Positions 1 to 10,829 of a DNA stretch of 64,000 nt are shown in pieces. Both the position numbers and the translations under genes were made by a program. How positions within the stretch are numbered: position 1 is the stretch's first letter; each line of letters opens with the position of its first letter. A model generated the notes under the pieces. That model was given only the letters and a program-made list of their open reading frames with translations. It was not told the DNA's origin and ran no database searches. This DNA is from Hypericum androsaemum (lineage: Eukaryota; Streptophyta; Magnoliopsida; Malpighiales; Hypericaceae), in NCBI GenBank assembly GCA_963995505.1, contig OZ023190.1:12270092-12334091 (forward strand), given 5' to 3'.

Positions 1-2920
1 TTTCTGCTGTTGTACGTACTATAACACATTAATTCGGTTCTACCGAATTCAATCTTGATTAGATATAAGTGGTCTAAACTTGGAAAAACACATCTATCTG
101 GTTTAATACTTACCACGTTATATATATATTTGTTTACAGTACCACTTTATATTTATTGAGTCGAGGTTTCCTTGCTATAAAGAATCTCACATCTCTTATA
201 CCAGGAGTGAGGGACATGTTTATAAGTGTTGAAAATTTACCAACCTATTATTTTAAAATTTTGGATTGGATATAAAAATTCTAACACTTTAAAAAAAATT
301 CAAACGAGTTGCAACAATTACATTTTCCAGTAAATTCAAAATTATAAATGTACCGACTCTCTAACAATAACTCCACTTCAAGTTTAAAGACATCGTTTGA
401 TGGAATCCAAACGTGTTCAAACATGTGGTGTATATTACGTAAATGATATACGTAATAGGGCAACGAATTGACTTTAACTCTTTTTTCGAATAAAATAATG
501 TAAAATTTTCAAATCTCCTTTCTTATCCCCCCACATGTCGTTAGAAAAAAAATAAATACTCAATTCCTGCATTTTTTTTGAAGTTGAAAAAAAAATATCA
601 ACCAACACAAAAGGTCAAAAAATTCAGACATTTGTCGTTTTAATATGAAAGCTACAGTGGTCATAACTGAAATGACTAGTGGAATATGAAAGATTTTACA
701 ACGACAGGGTAGATTGTCATCCTTTGTCCAAAACTGTCCAATCAAAACAGATGAATTTCCCCAAATTAATGTTACAAAGTCCAAGATATACTGTACATTA
801 TTATTGTTTTTGTTACAGTCCAGTCCAAAGTGACTAAAAATTCAAGTCACGCAAGTCGAGTAATATGAAACATAGAAAGCTGGATCAATTCAACCCACCG
901 GCCACCGGGTCAAGAAAACTAAGAACTCGGGAGCAAATGTCTCGTTATAATCGATATCAACTTTGTATCGATCGATCTAAATTCGAACTGAATATTTTAA
1001 TGCTTTGTAACGGGAGCAAATGTCTCGATGACCATGGCAGGCAAAACAATATCGCTTTTTGGGCTAATTCGATGCTCAGCGTGACGGGTCCGTGCCGTTG
1101 ACTGGTCCATTACTCGATGTCCCACTGCCAACGGCATCCACAAACAAACCCATTGTCCGTGTACAATTACCTTTTCATCACCCAGTTTTGGAGCTTTGGC
1201 ATTTTGAACTCAATTTCCTCAAATTCCATCGTTGTTGGATCGACGACTGTGTCGTTGAGTTGATCCATGAGTTGCGTTCTCGAGTGTGGTTAAGTCAGTC
1301 ATCGATAAGTGTTTTTTTTGTCAAAATGGCTTTTATATGAACCACCAAGTTCGAGAGTAAGACAACACAAGATAGCTAACCCAACTCAAGATCTTAAATC
1401 AACAAGTTAGTAAAATTTTCGAGACTTGCAAGCAATCCCACCGTAAATGCATCTAGTGATGTTGTTATCTTAACATGTCTTATTAGTACTGGCTTTGACT
1501 TCACTAACGTGTGATGAAACAAGAATGAGGACAACGACCACAGAATCAACTCAATCTGATACCATCTAAAGATCTTTATATCCAACCCATAATCTTAAGA
1601 CAATGTGTTGGTAGATTTTTAACACATACATACAAACACAACAAACTCGCAATTAACGATGCGGTAATCTTCACGGCTCTTCGTATGTGAATCCATAGCT
1701 GACTCTATAATGTAAAAAACCGGTCTTATTTGAATGAATGGAAGTGTTTTACTAAAGAAAAGAAAAGAAAAGAGAGAGAGAGAAGGCTATTGGTTACTTT
1801 ACATATACAACAGACTTTGTACAAAAGCTACTAGTGCAGAGTCCGCCACCAGTTGCAATCATGTCTGAGACTCATGCTTAGCAATGTACAAGTTCGACCA
1901 ACGAACAGTGAACAAAAAAAGGGGCATCTTATCATACTCTAAGACGACCGGTCGTACGATGAATTGATTGGTGGGCAAGCTAAAAAGTGAGCAGAGAATA
2001 TATACCTACCTGGCTTCTCTGGTCTTTCCCAAGTAGAAATAATGCTTGACACAAACATCACCACTTCATCTCTGCTCCCATACCAAGTCAGAACAAATTG
2101 CCTTTAGAATGTGCTTGGCGATTGGTAGCTGTAAGAAAACATGGGGAAAGATTAGCAACCATAAGATTACAAAAAACAGGTCTATACTGATCGGCGAAAA
2201 CTCTATCAAGTGGGTGAGGTCGGGGGCTGAACCGACGCGTTCCCACAGCAATTTAGCCTAGTGGTGAAAGGTCCTCCAATATGAAGTGACCATTGATCAA
2301 CTAATCCGACAAAAAAGAGAATAAAGATGTCAGACAGATTTTGTTCCTTTTCAGCCAATGAAGGTTCCCCATTCCGTTTCATTGAAACAGAAACTAGTAC
2401 AACGCAAGAACCCTCCGCAGCCACGAGGGAAATCGCACATACTAATGCATTCACAACATTGAACACTAAGAAAAAGAGTACAAGAAGATAACCAACAAAA
2501 ATGTGCAATGTAACAGTACAATAGAGCAAACACACTAAAAACCGAAGACAGCAACCAACAACACAGTTCTGGAGCAAAAGTTAAAGATTCTACAGCTTGA
2601 AATGTCATACTAATCGCCAGCAGCTGCCAAGATGTTCCTACGAGGGGATAGACAAGCGGCTACTACCATGAAGACCAAGTAAACACATCATAAGGAGCAC
2701 CATGCGCGGGGAGACAAGAACTAGAAAAGTAAAACAGATTCCACAAGATCAAATCGGACATATTTGCTACTTACAGCTCTAAACTTGTTGTACGATTAAT
2801 GATTTCTCATGTAGTTAACATTGTGACAAGCTGATATTGAAAATTTCTAAGTAGCATGAAAATCTTATGTTTTCAAACGAATTGATTAAGCAGATCAGGG
2901 GGAAAGGAAAACTTACGTAA
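1..2920. other. AT-rich intergenic region, no gene recognised
   Basis: Several short open frames occur on both strands, but none shows a recognisable domain, a credible splice structure or a duplicated copy elsewhere in the window. The part just below 2921 should contain the 3' untranslated region of the minus-strand transporter gene that ends there. A short stretch near 2254-2264 resembles a Pol III A box, but a correctly placed B box is missing. Confidence 0.6.
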
Positions 2921-5900
2921 TTAGCTATATGGAGGCTCAAAGGAAAAGAGACGTCTTTGTTCTTCGGTGGGATTCAACAACCACCTGCAAAACATCCATG
3001 CTGCCCCAGCCACCGAAAGAAGCGATAGCATGGCCAGGATGCCAAAATGAGAAACATCGTTCGCAAATATCGCGATTCCCAACATTAAGGACTCCGCCAA
3101 ACTCGCAACAGACACCTCAGTTGCCCCGATGAGGTTTGCTTTACCAGAAGGGATCCCAGTTTGAAGAATCTGTTGCCCAATGACATCATAGGCCATGTTA
3201 CCCAGCCTAGACAAAACCTGCACACAGAAGTGGATGTAATTTCTTCAAATCTCGAAGGAGTAGATGCAAGTTCCTGACATGGTAACTTCAATGGAAAAAG
3301 CTGCCTAAAACAGCAACGCAGAGAATGCATGAGCAAGTATGAATTCAGAAAGAGCGCACGGGATGAAAGTGGGCAGTGACTCTTACAATTAATCCTAAGA
3401 AGAAAATAAGGGAACTGTTTTGGGTGAGAGATCCAGCCAAGTACACAACAACAGCTCCACAGAGTAGTGACGTCTGAACTATTAGACCAGCAGCTCCAGC
3501 CTGAGAGAGAACCGGGAAATAATAGCCGGTAAATGGGGAATTTTATGCAGAACTGTATGTATGAAAAGGGAAACATTATAAAAGTAATGAGAAGGTACCT
3601 GTAAAATGCCTAGGTGTCTAACTAGGATTGCTGATAAAAACGTCGCTGCTACACCCATGAAAGAGCATAACCCACTAAAACCGCCGACAATTGATGGATT
3701 CACCCCTGTTAAACAATGCCATCGATATGTATGTTAGAGCCAATCCAATGAAAAGATAATAATAATCACATTAGAGCTGACTGACAAATAACGCCAATGT
3801 TCAGCTCACGTGCAGAAACTGAGTTGGCGATTTCAATTGTTCAGAACAAAAGCCGAAATGATCTCCTAACGTTTAGGAAAGCGCAAGTAGTCTTGGTATT
3901 AAAGGACCTACGCAATCAAAGGCTGTGGTTTGCAGTAGCTCCAGTTATAATATGGTTAAAACATAAGTCACAAGAGAGTTTATGTACCACGCTGAGTTAG
4001 AAATGCTGTCATCAAGCTGCCCGGTGCCAGAACGACATTGAAGAAGAGAAGCACAAAAGCAAGGCTTGCAGGCAGAACAGGTTGCTGCAGGTACTCCTTC
4101 CACCCGAGCTTAATTGTTTCCAGACTTCTACGCACTGTATAAGAAACGATGATCATTGAAAAAGGCAAGATGAAATCAGTTGCTAGTAAGAACAGAAGTG
4201 CTACCAAATTGTACTAGGCTGATAGCACCAGCTGTCTCTTCCCCACCGGCCTCTTTGCACCATGGTTGGGCAAACCTATTGTGGTCAAGAACACCACTCG
4301 AAAGCTTGTTGGTTAACAATGAGAGAGCAATCTGAAACATGGTTTCGGGGATTAGAAATTATAGAAAAAATAATAGCACATGGAAAGCCAGGTGAAGAGG
4401 TATTACAATGACTGGTAAGGACGCTATCATTAACCCAGCAGCAAACTTCAAGCATGTCACAGGGTCATATCTGGAGAGAAGAACACCGAATATTGATGCT
4501 CCAGCTATCTGAAATTATAGGAAAAACACAAGTTAACCATAAAGAGGTTACTCAATTAGTTGTCCCAATGATATTACTTTTGATTCAAAATTTCTAGATT
4601 GATCGGTCTACAGTCAACTTATTGGGCAGCATATATATGCATCCTGAAAGTAGATGCAAAAAATTTTGTAGTTGTGAATGACCAAGAAAGCTACAAACTA
4701 GTTAAAGCTAAACAGCTTAACACGGGAGTTGATAAATTATGTGTTCAGGAGAGACCTCACAGAGGAGATCGATCCGGCTGAGGACAGCATTAGCTTTGGC
4801 GAGTGCAATTGGTCTATTTATTCCAGCAAGCTGTGAAAAAATAACAAATAGGAACTTTTATTAACATTTGATATGATGAGAATCATATCCACAAATAGGG
4901 AGAAATTAAGCACAGAAAAGCTACCAGGACGACCCAATCACGCTCTGTGGCCACCCCTGATGCTACACCACATAGCCTCTCGATGGCACCCGCTATAACT
5001 AGCGTAATAAACCATGGACGGATAAGAATGGATGAGGGTGGAGCATGAGATCCAGTATGGGCACGAATTATCATCAGTGCGGACAACAGCTGAGCAGCAG
5101 CCTAGAGGGAGAGAAGAACAAATATCAAAATAAATGAAAAAAATAGTGTGTTTCTAGTTCTTAATAGTGCAGAATGTTACCTGCACAATATTCAAATTAA
5201 TGAAGGCAGGCATTCTGGGAGAAGAATCCATGATTTTCCCGACCAAAGGGCCTCCAATAATGATGGTGACCTGTTCAACAAGAACCCAATTAAATCAGCC
5301 TTCCAAACTACAATGATCAACTACAATTATATCAAATCAACTGCATTGCAACCTTAGAGAAGAAACCAATGACTGCCACTGGAAGAAGACTTGGATGAAG
5401 CATGGCAATAGCAGAAGGCCAGGCGAAATTCCATAGTTGTTCCACTAGATTTGCACAAAGGCAGCTAGCATACAGTGCTGCAAAAAGAGAACTATCGCGT
5501 TATGGATGCTAGACTTCTTCAGAAGAGATCTAAGTAGTGGATCTTAATAGTTTAAGCGAAAATTCAGTCAATTATCAAGCATCAAAATGACAGACGTCAT
5601 TTTGTTGCATGCTTGAGATGAACAGGAATAGACTCTAGAACAAACTGAATAATGAAGTGCGTGCATTATGTGCCTTGACTACATGCTCACTAGTTAATTC
5701 TTGTCTATAGCAGTGTGGAGCCAATATTTGTCCAGTAAGAGAAATGCGTTTCTTGCACACTGAATTTTTTGATAAAATTTGTCCACCATCATTAATTCCA
5801 TGCAAAAGAACTAGAGGAGCCTATTTCACACAACAATTTGTAAAGACCACTGAATAAGAGGTAACAAATGCATCAGCTTGAGCCTATTAGAGCTGGTGAG

Positions 5901-6863
5901 ATTCAGACTGACTCGCGTACAGATGAGAATGAAGAAGAAGAGAGTACCATATAGCCCATTTGGATGAGCTGGAGTTGCTGCAATGGCCTTTTGCTCCTCT
6001 TCTGATAGAACCTAAGAATCAGGCAAAAACACAAATGAAGTTAACAATTGAAGTTTGTAATAGAGATGAAACCTTATAAAATAGAGAAATCAAGAGTGAG
6101 CTACAAGAGTAGTAAAATGAAAAACATACAGGCAAAGCAGTCAAAACGCAATCCACGTCTGCCGTCTCAGCTAGTAAGCTCAAGCAATCAGACTCGAGAA
6201 TCTCTGATTTCAAATGAACTATGGGAATCAAAGGGCCAGAATCCACAGGGCATAAATTTTCTCGCGGAACCTCAGTATCAGCAACCACATGGCTGATGCT
6301 CACGTCGGTGTCCGTAATTGAACACCTTGAATGAAAGTTGCCAAATCTGGAAAATTACAGTTCCCACCCCCACAAAGCAAAGAGACAAAAAAGTCAGGTT
6401 AACAACACAAGTGCTCCGGCTACTCGAACTTGGAAATCTAACTTGGCAACGCAATGCATGCATTTGACAATGCAGGTCACTCCTGAAACCAACGAAGTTC
6501 GGCTCCACTGCCATTAATGAAACCAAACAGATGGAAAACCAAAAACAACCGCTTCGAAATCCGCAGTTCCGATTTGGCAGAGGGGCGGGTGACCAAATGT
6601 CTAGTCATTAACTAGAAACTGGGCAACACCAATATTCACCAAAGCCTTATAATTCTAGCTCCACCAAATGTCTAATTCAAACCAAACAAAGGAGGACCCT
6701 TTTCAATGGAAGCGTACCCGGGACGAGGCACGAGGTGGGAACTCAACCATCGGCGAGGAGGGAGGCGATAGCGAACTCCAGAGGGAGCCTGCGGCGCCCA
6801 AATAGACGCTTTCTGGAGATAGGGGAAATGGGCAAACACAGGGTGGGACGATACAGAAGCCAT
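2921..6863 (-). CDS. IREG3: Plastid/mitochondrial ferroportin-family transporter (solute carrier family 40 member 3), 13 exons
   Basis: Joining exons 6863-6718, 6346-6130, 6011-5948, 5477-5353, 5270-5181, 5101-4925, 4830-4756, 4508-4407, 4331-4205, 4134-3988, 3705-3599, 3500-3387 and 3217-2921 gives one open frame of 595 aa, with GT-AG borders at every intron. The Arabidopsis homologue IREG3/MAR1 (ferroportin 3) is about the same length. Family-typical stretches are PAHPNGLY early on, [20 protein letters not shown] centrally, [41 protein letters not shown] and [18 protein letters not shown] near the C terminus. The first about 70 residues are rich in Ser, Arg and Pro with few acidic residues, as expected of an organelle transit peptide, and many hydrophobic membrane spans follow. 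Known family role: iron homeostasis at plastid and mitochondrial membranes; Arabidopsis MAR1 also lets aminoglycosides into plastids. The start at 6863 is the first ATG whose frame splices cleanly into exon 2. No break is seen, and it is probably functional. Confidence 0.93.
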
Positions 6864-7518
6864 AGCTTAAACAACTTCAAGTAACCAAACTTGAAGAAGG
6901 ACCTTCTCTTGTAGGACACCGCCCTACTCATGCAGCCTCCAAGTTGCTAACTTTTCGCCTCAACCTTGTTGGGTCAGAGAGTAGTAGTTCATTACACTCT
7001 AAAGGCTTCACCTTTACGAACTCTTCGCCGGAAAGATTGATCCTTTTTCCTTCTTCCGTATTCCCAGTGGCTTAACTGAAGTGGGTTTTGTCCCGCGATG
7101 ATTTTATCTGAAAATGTGGAGAAGGGGATGATGGAGTTCGGGGCGGACTGTTCGAGTGGGCGGATTGTTTGGTTTGTCTTCCTGCGACCACGTTGTCCTT
7201 TTTCTCTGTGGCTATTAACATCAGAAACTTGTGATGGGTAATGGTTAGTCAATTTTTTAGGTATTAAGATGCTGCAAACTAACAAGCATCAATTGACGAG
7301 CAAGTTAGTCTAGTTTAACTAGATCTCGAGTTCGAGTTTTTTGCCACCTTTTAAAAATCCTACCCGATTCAAAATTGGATTAGTCGGCTAATGGGCCGGA
7401 TACCAATTGGTTAACAAAAAAAATGTGGCTCGCAAGGGTCATTATATCATCTCAATAATCGATCGAATCGATTAATTCAGGTTTTAGTCATTGAAAACTT
7501 TGTAAGATGTTAAAAAGA
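6864..7518. other. Upstream region of the IREG3-type gene
   Basis: This stretch lies 5' of the minus-strand transporter gene and should contain its promoter and 5' untranslated region. I see no clear TATA box at a convincing distance and no other gene. The short open frames here lack recognisable features. Confidence 0.5.
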
Positions 7519-8749
7519 GAGAAAATTACACTCCAGTCTCCCGTGTTTACTTTTATATGCTCTCAGGCCCCTCTATTTTGGAAAATCGATTATGTTATCC
7601 CTTTAGTTTGAGAAAATTATACTTTCGGGTCTCTAAATGAGATTTTTTCTTTTTTATCATTAAAATGACAAAAATAACCTTAGAAAAAAAAATAAAAAAT
7701 TGCTGACATCATCTCTTCTTCTCGGACGAAAAAAAAAGAATCCGGCAAACTGACCAAAATTTTGAAATCCGATGGTTGCTTCAAACCAAGCACCAAAATT
7801 CCAACAGAGACAAAACAATCGACAGAACCCAACAAATTCCAGAATCGTTCATCCCCATTATTGAACTTCTTTGTCAGACACGACAACAACGACGGCGGAC
7901 CCTGAAGAAGGCAAGATGGAGACAGCGTTTTAACGAAGGGGAAATTGTGGGTCAGACGGTGACCAGGTCCAATACCGCCTCATCGAATCTGCCACTGGGG
8001 AGGATGAGGAGGCGTAGGCAAAGAGGAGTGGTCGGGTCAGTGGGCCAAGACTCCGCGTCGTCCTCCTCCTCGACGGCGGTAAACTCAACGCCGTCGTCAT
8101 CCCTTTAACCGGTGATGGAGCTTGGAACATGAAGGCCGTCCAATTTAATAAATTGGGATGAAGCTGTCTTCATGTCTTGATTAATCGATTGGCATTTGAA
8201 GCCACCAAATTGGTGTTTAATCAATGTCGGTTTGATTATCACCAAATTCTTGGAGAGGACGAAGATCAACGATTGGGTTCAGTCTCGACCTCTGCCGACC
8301 TACCCTTCCCCGTCAATGAAGCCGATCTGGGTCTCGCCGAGTTGGTTTCTTGATTTAGAATCGATTTAGGTCTCGTCGCCCCGCCCCCCGACCCCTTCGA
8401 CTAGACCTGCTACTCCGTCGGAACCGCGTTCTCGGTTGTTCTTGTTCTGGGCATCGTTCTTAGAGCTTCCTTTCTCATGGACCTATGATTTCTGATTTTA
8501 GGGTTCTTACGGAATTGAAAATTTTTTAGGAGAAAGAAGACGAGATGATGTCAGCGGTTTTTTTATTTGTTGTTCTAAGGGTATTTAGGTCATTTCATTG
8601 ACAAAAATGAAAAAAGAGCTGCTAACGTGCGCCAGGGACCCGAAAGTATAATTTTCTCAAACTAGAGGGGTAACATAATCGATTTTTCAAAATAGAGGGG
8701 TCCGAGAGCATATAAAAGCAAACACGGGGGACTGGAGCATAATTTTCCC
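7519..8749. mobile_element. Non-autonomous Mutator-like element (MULE) with long terminal inverted repeats
   Basis: The left end (7519 to about 7645) and the right end (about 8625-8749) are inverted copies of each other, roughly 120 bp long with few mismatches. A second inner inverted match (about 7690-7735 against 8525-8570, around TGCTGACATCATCTC) extends the stem. The 9-bp flanks TTAAAAAGA (7510-7518) and TTAAAAAAT (8750-8758) agree at 7 of 9 positions, which fits a 9-bp MULE target duplication that has since diverged. The GC-richer core (about 7770-8480) has short open frames but no transposase motif, so the element would need a transposase from elsewhere. The core could be captured host sequence. 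Confidence 0.75.
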
Positions 8750-9298
8750 TTAAAAAATTAACAAATATTTAACATTCCTTTGTGTACTTTCAACGGTTCG
8801 AATTCGATAACACTCTCTTATTAATCGGAAACACTTAGTTGAACTGTTGGGTGGTATAGAAAAATATATAGGTGAACTGAAATGTTTGCCTCTAACTCTC
8901 TTTTATGCTCCTGATATGATTTGTACTATTTTATAATAATGACAGCGTTTTAGTTCTCCTTTTATCCATATAATTTTTTTTGAGAAACTCCTTTTGTCCA
9001 TATAAGGGAATCAGAGGCATAGCCACCTGCCACTTGATGTATACTGAGGGTTCTTACCCTCATTTAATTTTTTTTTAAAATACTTGACTCTCTGATTGTT
9101 TCACAATTACTTTATTTTTCTTTGGATCATTATATACAAATTACTTATATTTTAACATTTTACCGTATGTTTAACATTTCGATTATGCATATCTCGTTAT
9201 ATTACTATACGTTGAATGCGTTTTTTGTCAATGAAAATAAAAATTTAACCTAATTCGTGTGATCTTTTAACATTTCGATTATGCATATCTCGTTACAC
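8750..9298. other. AT-rich spacer
   Basis: Low-complexity AT-rich DNA between the MULE and the first WAKL duplication unit. No coding or structural signal recognised. Confidence 0.5.
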
Positions 9299-10829
9299 CA
9301 CTTTGCTTTCAAGTTCGATGTCAAGTAGTGTATAGGCGTAGACATTGCCTCATCGTATGAAGAATGGATGGGTTTGCAAAGAGGTGGTATGCTAAAATGG
9401 TTTGGTTTGTAATCTATATTGTGACCATGTAGGATATTTGGATTCAAAGAAATCGTGTGATTTTTGCATTTTATCTTTCTTATGGGTTAAAAAATGGTTG
9501 TATTGGTCACTTTCAATCGCATAATTGGGAGGGTAAGATTTAGATCTGTACATTGATTTAGTCTTCGGCGATGTAATTAGCTATTCTCTAATACCAAAAT
9601 TCTCCAAGTTTTGACGAGACTTTAATTTATCCAATTTTTGGTTAACTCGTGATATTTAAAATTAAGATAGAAAAGTAAGAGTACTTTAGAAACATCACAA
9701 TATCCACAAAAAATTAGGAAGGGACTAACTTGAAAAAATGAGAGGAAACAATTAGAGGAACCAATACATTTTTTCGCACATAGAATAAATAATATTTTAC
9801 TAAAAACTTAAGAGATTAGACCATCTCGTTGTATCTGCTCATCCATTGGGTCCATATTTGACACATAAACCACAAGGCACTTGGGGAACCTGCGAAGTCA
9901 TTCCAAATAAAAAAAGTATCATAATACATATGGTAAATGAAATAATTGATTTTGTATAATCAGCAAAAGCACACGAATATCTTTCTTTATTTTTGTGAAT
10001 TTTTAAAGATTTAAACTCAAAATTTTTAATTAAATTAGAATAATAAATCGGTTGAGACCCGGCAAACAATTCAAAAACTTATCAATCAGCCGCCAGCAGA
10101 AAAGTCAACCACTTATTTCCAGAACGGTTTATTAAAATGCCATTAGTCGGGCCCTCATCCTGTTTGGCATAACCCAAGTCCAACCAACATCGTATTCGTG
10201 TCTCCGTTGAACTTTCATTAGCATTCCTTTTTGGACTTATTTCCCATACGACCACCCAGGAATTCTGCAATATTGTAGTACTTTTTAAGTGGATTAAATT
10301 CCTAATTGACCCTTTTCCAAACTATTTTAGATTATTCTTGTGAACAAGGTTAACGCTGAAGCACTAAATCAAAAAAAAAAATTTAATGCTGAAGTACTAT
10401 AATCAGAATCGAGAACTATCGACCTTATTAATTCTCACAATGATGTTTTTTCAATTCATAAAGTTGGAACTCGAGTGAATTCAAATCCCTTAGCACTCGA
10501 ATCTGACTCCCGTTAGCAAGTTGATGCATTTTTTGCTCCCGTTCCAATCAAACCTCCAAAATAAGCATAAACCATTCGGAATGGTAAATATAAAATAATT
10601 ACCGGATTGACGTTTTCATGGTCAGAGCTACCAATGTAAACTGGAGAGACAAAGCGTAGGAACACTTCCAGCAGAAGTCGTTGAACAGGTCCAACTCCAG
10701 GCGATGAACCTGTCCAAGAATATCACTATCATAGGGGTGATCAAGTCAAAGCAACACCCGCATAAAATCAATTTCAACTTATTAGTTATGACAAACACAA
10801 ATTTCTCCCCAAAAAACTTCTTTCAAAAC
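9299..10829 (+). repeat. Upstream unit of WAKL1 (duplicated promoter region)
   Basis: This stretch aligns with the region upstream of WAKL2 (16693-18147) from the segment around GTAGACATTGCCTCATCGTA onward, and in part with those upstream of WAKL4 (51599-53634) and WAKL3 (47461-48306). Shared marks include CGCACATAGAATAAATAATA (around 9776), a conserved tract around 10185-10220, and the leader around 10680-10735 with AATATCACTATCATAGG. It should contain the WAKL1 promoter and 5' untranslated region. Confidence 0.8.

Noticed and set aside
865..1340. Two overlapping plus-strand frames
   Set aside because: No recognisable domain, no splice context, ordinary base composition for chance frames.
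2222..2290. Possible tRNA gene or SINE (A-box-like TAGCCTAGTGG)
   Set aside because: No cloverleaf can be drawn and the B-box-like stretch lies on the wrong side of the A box.
2206..2608. Minus-strand hydrophobic open frames downstream of the transporter gene
   Set aside because: They overlap each other in different frames, have no family features and lie in probable 3' untranslated or intergenic DNA.
10704..10829. Upstream in-frame ATG that would lengthen WAKL1 by 42 residues
   Set aside because: The corresponding sequence in WAKL2, 3 and 4 is out of frame, and the added residues would hide the signal peptide.
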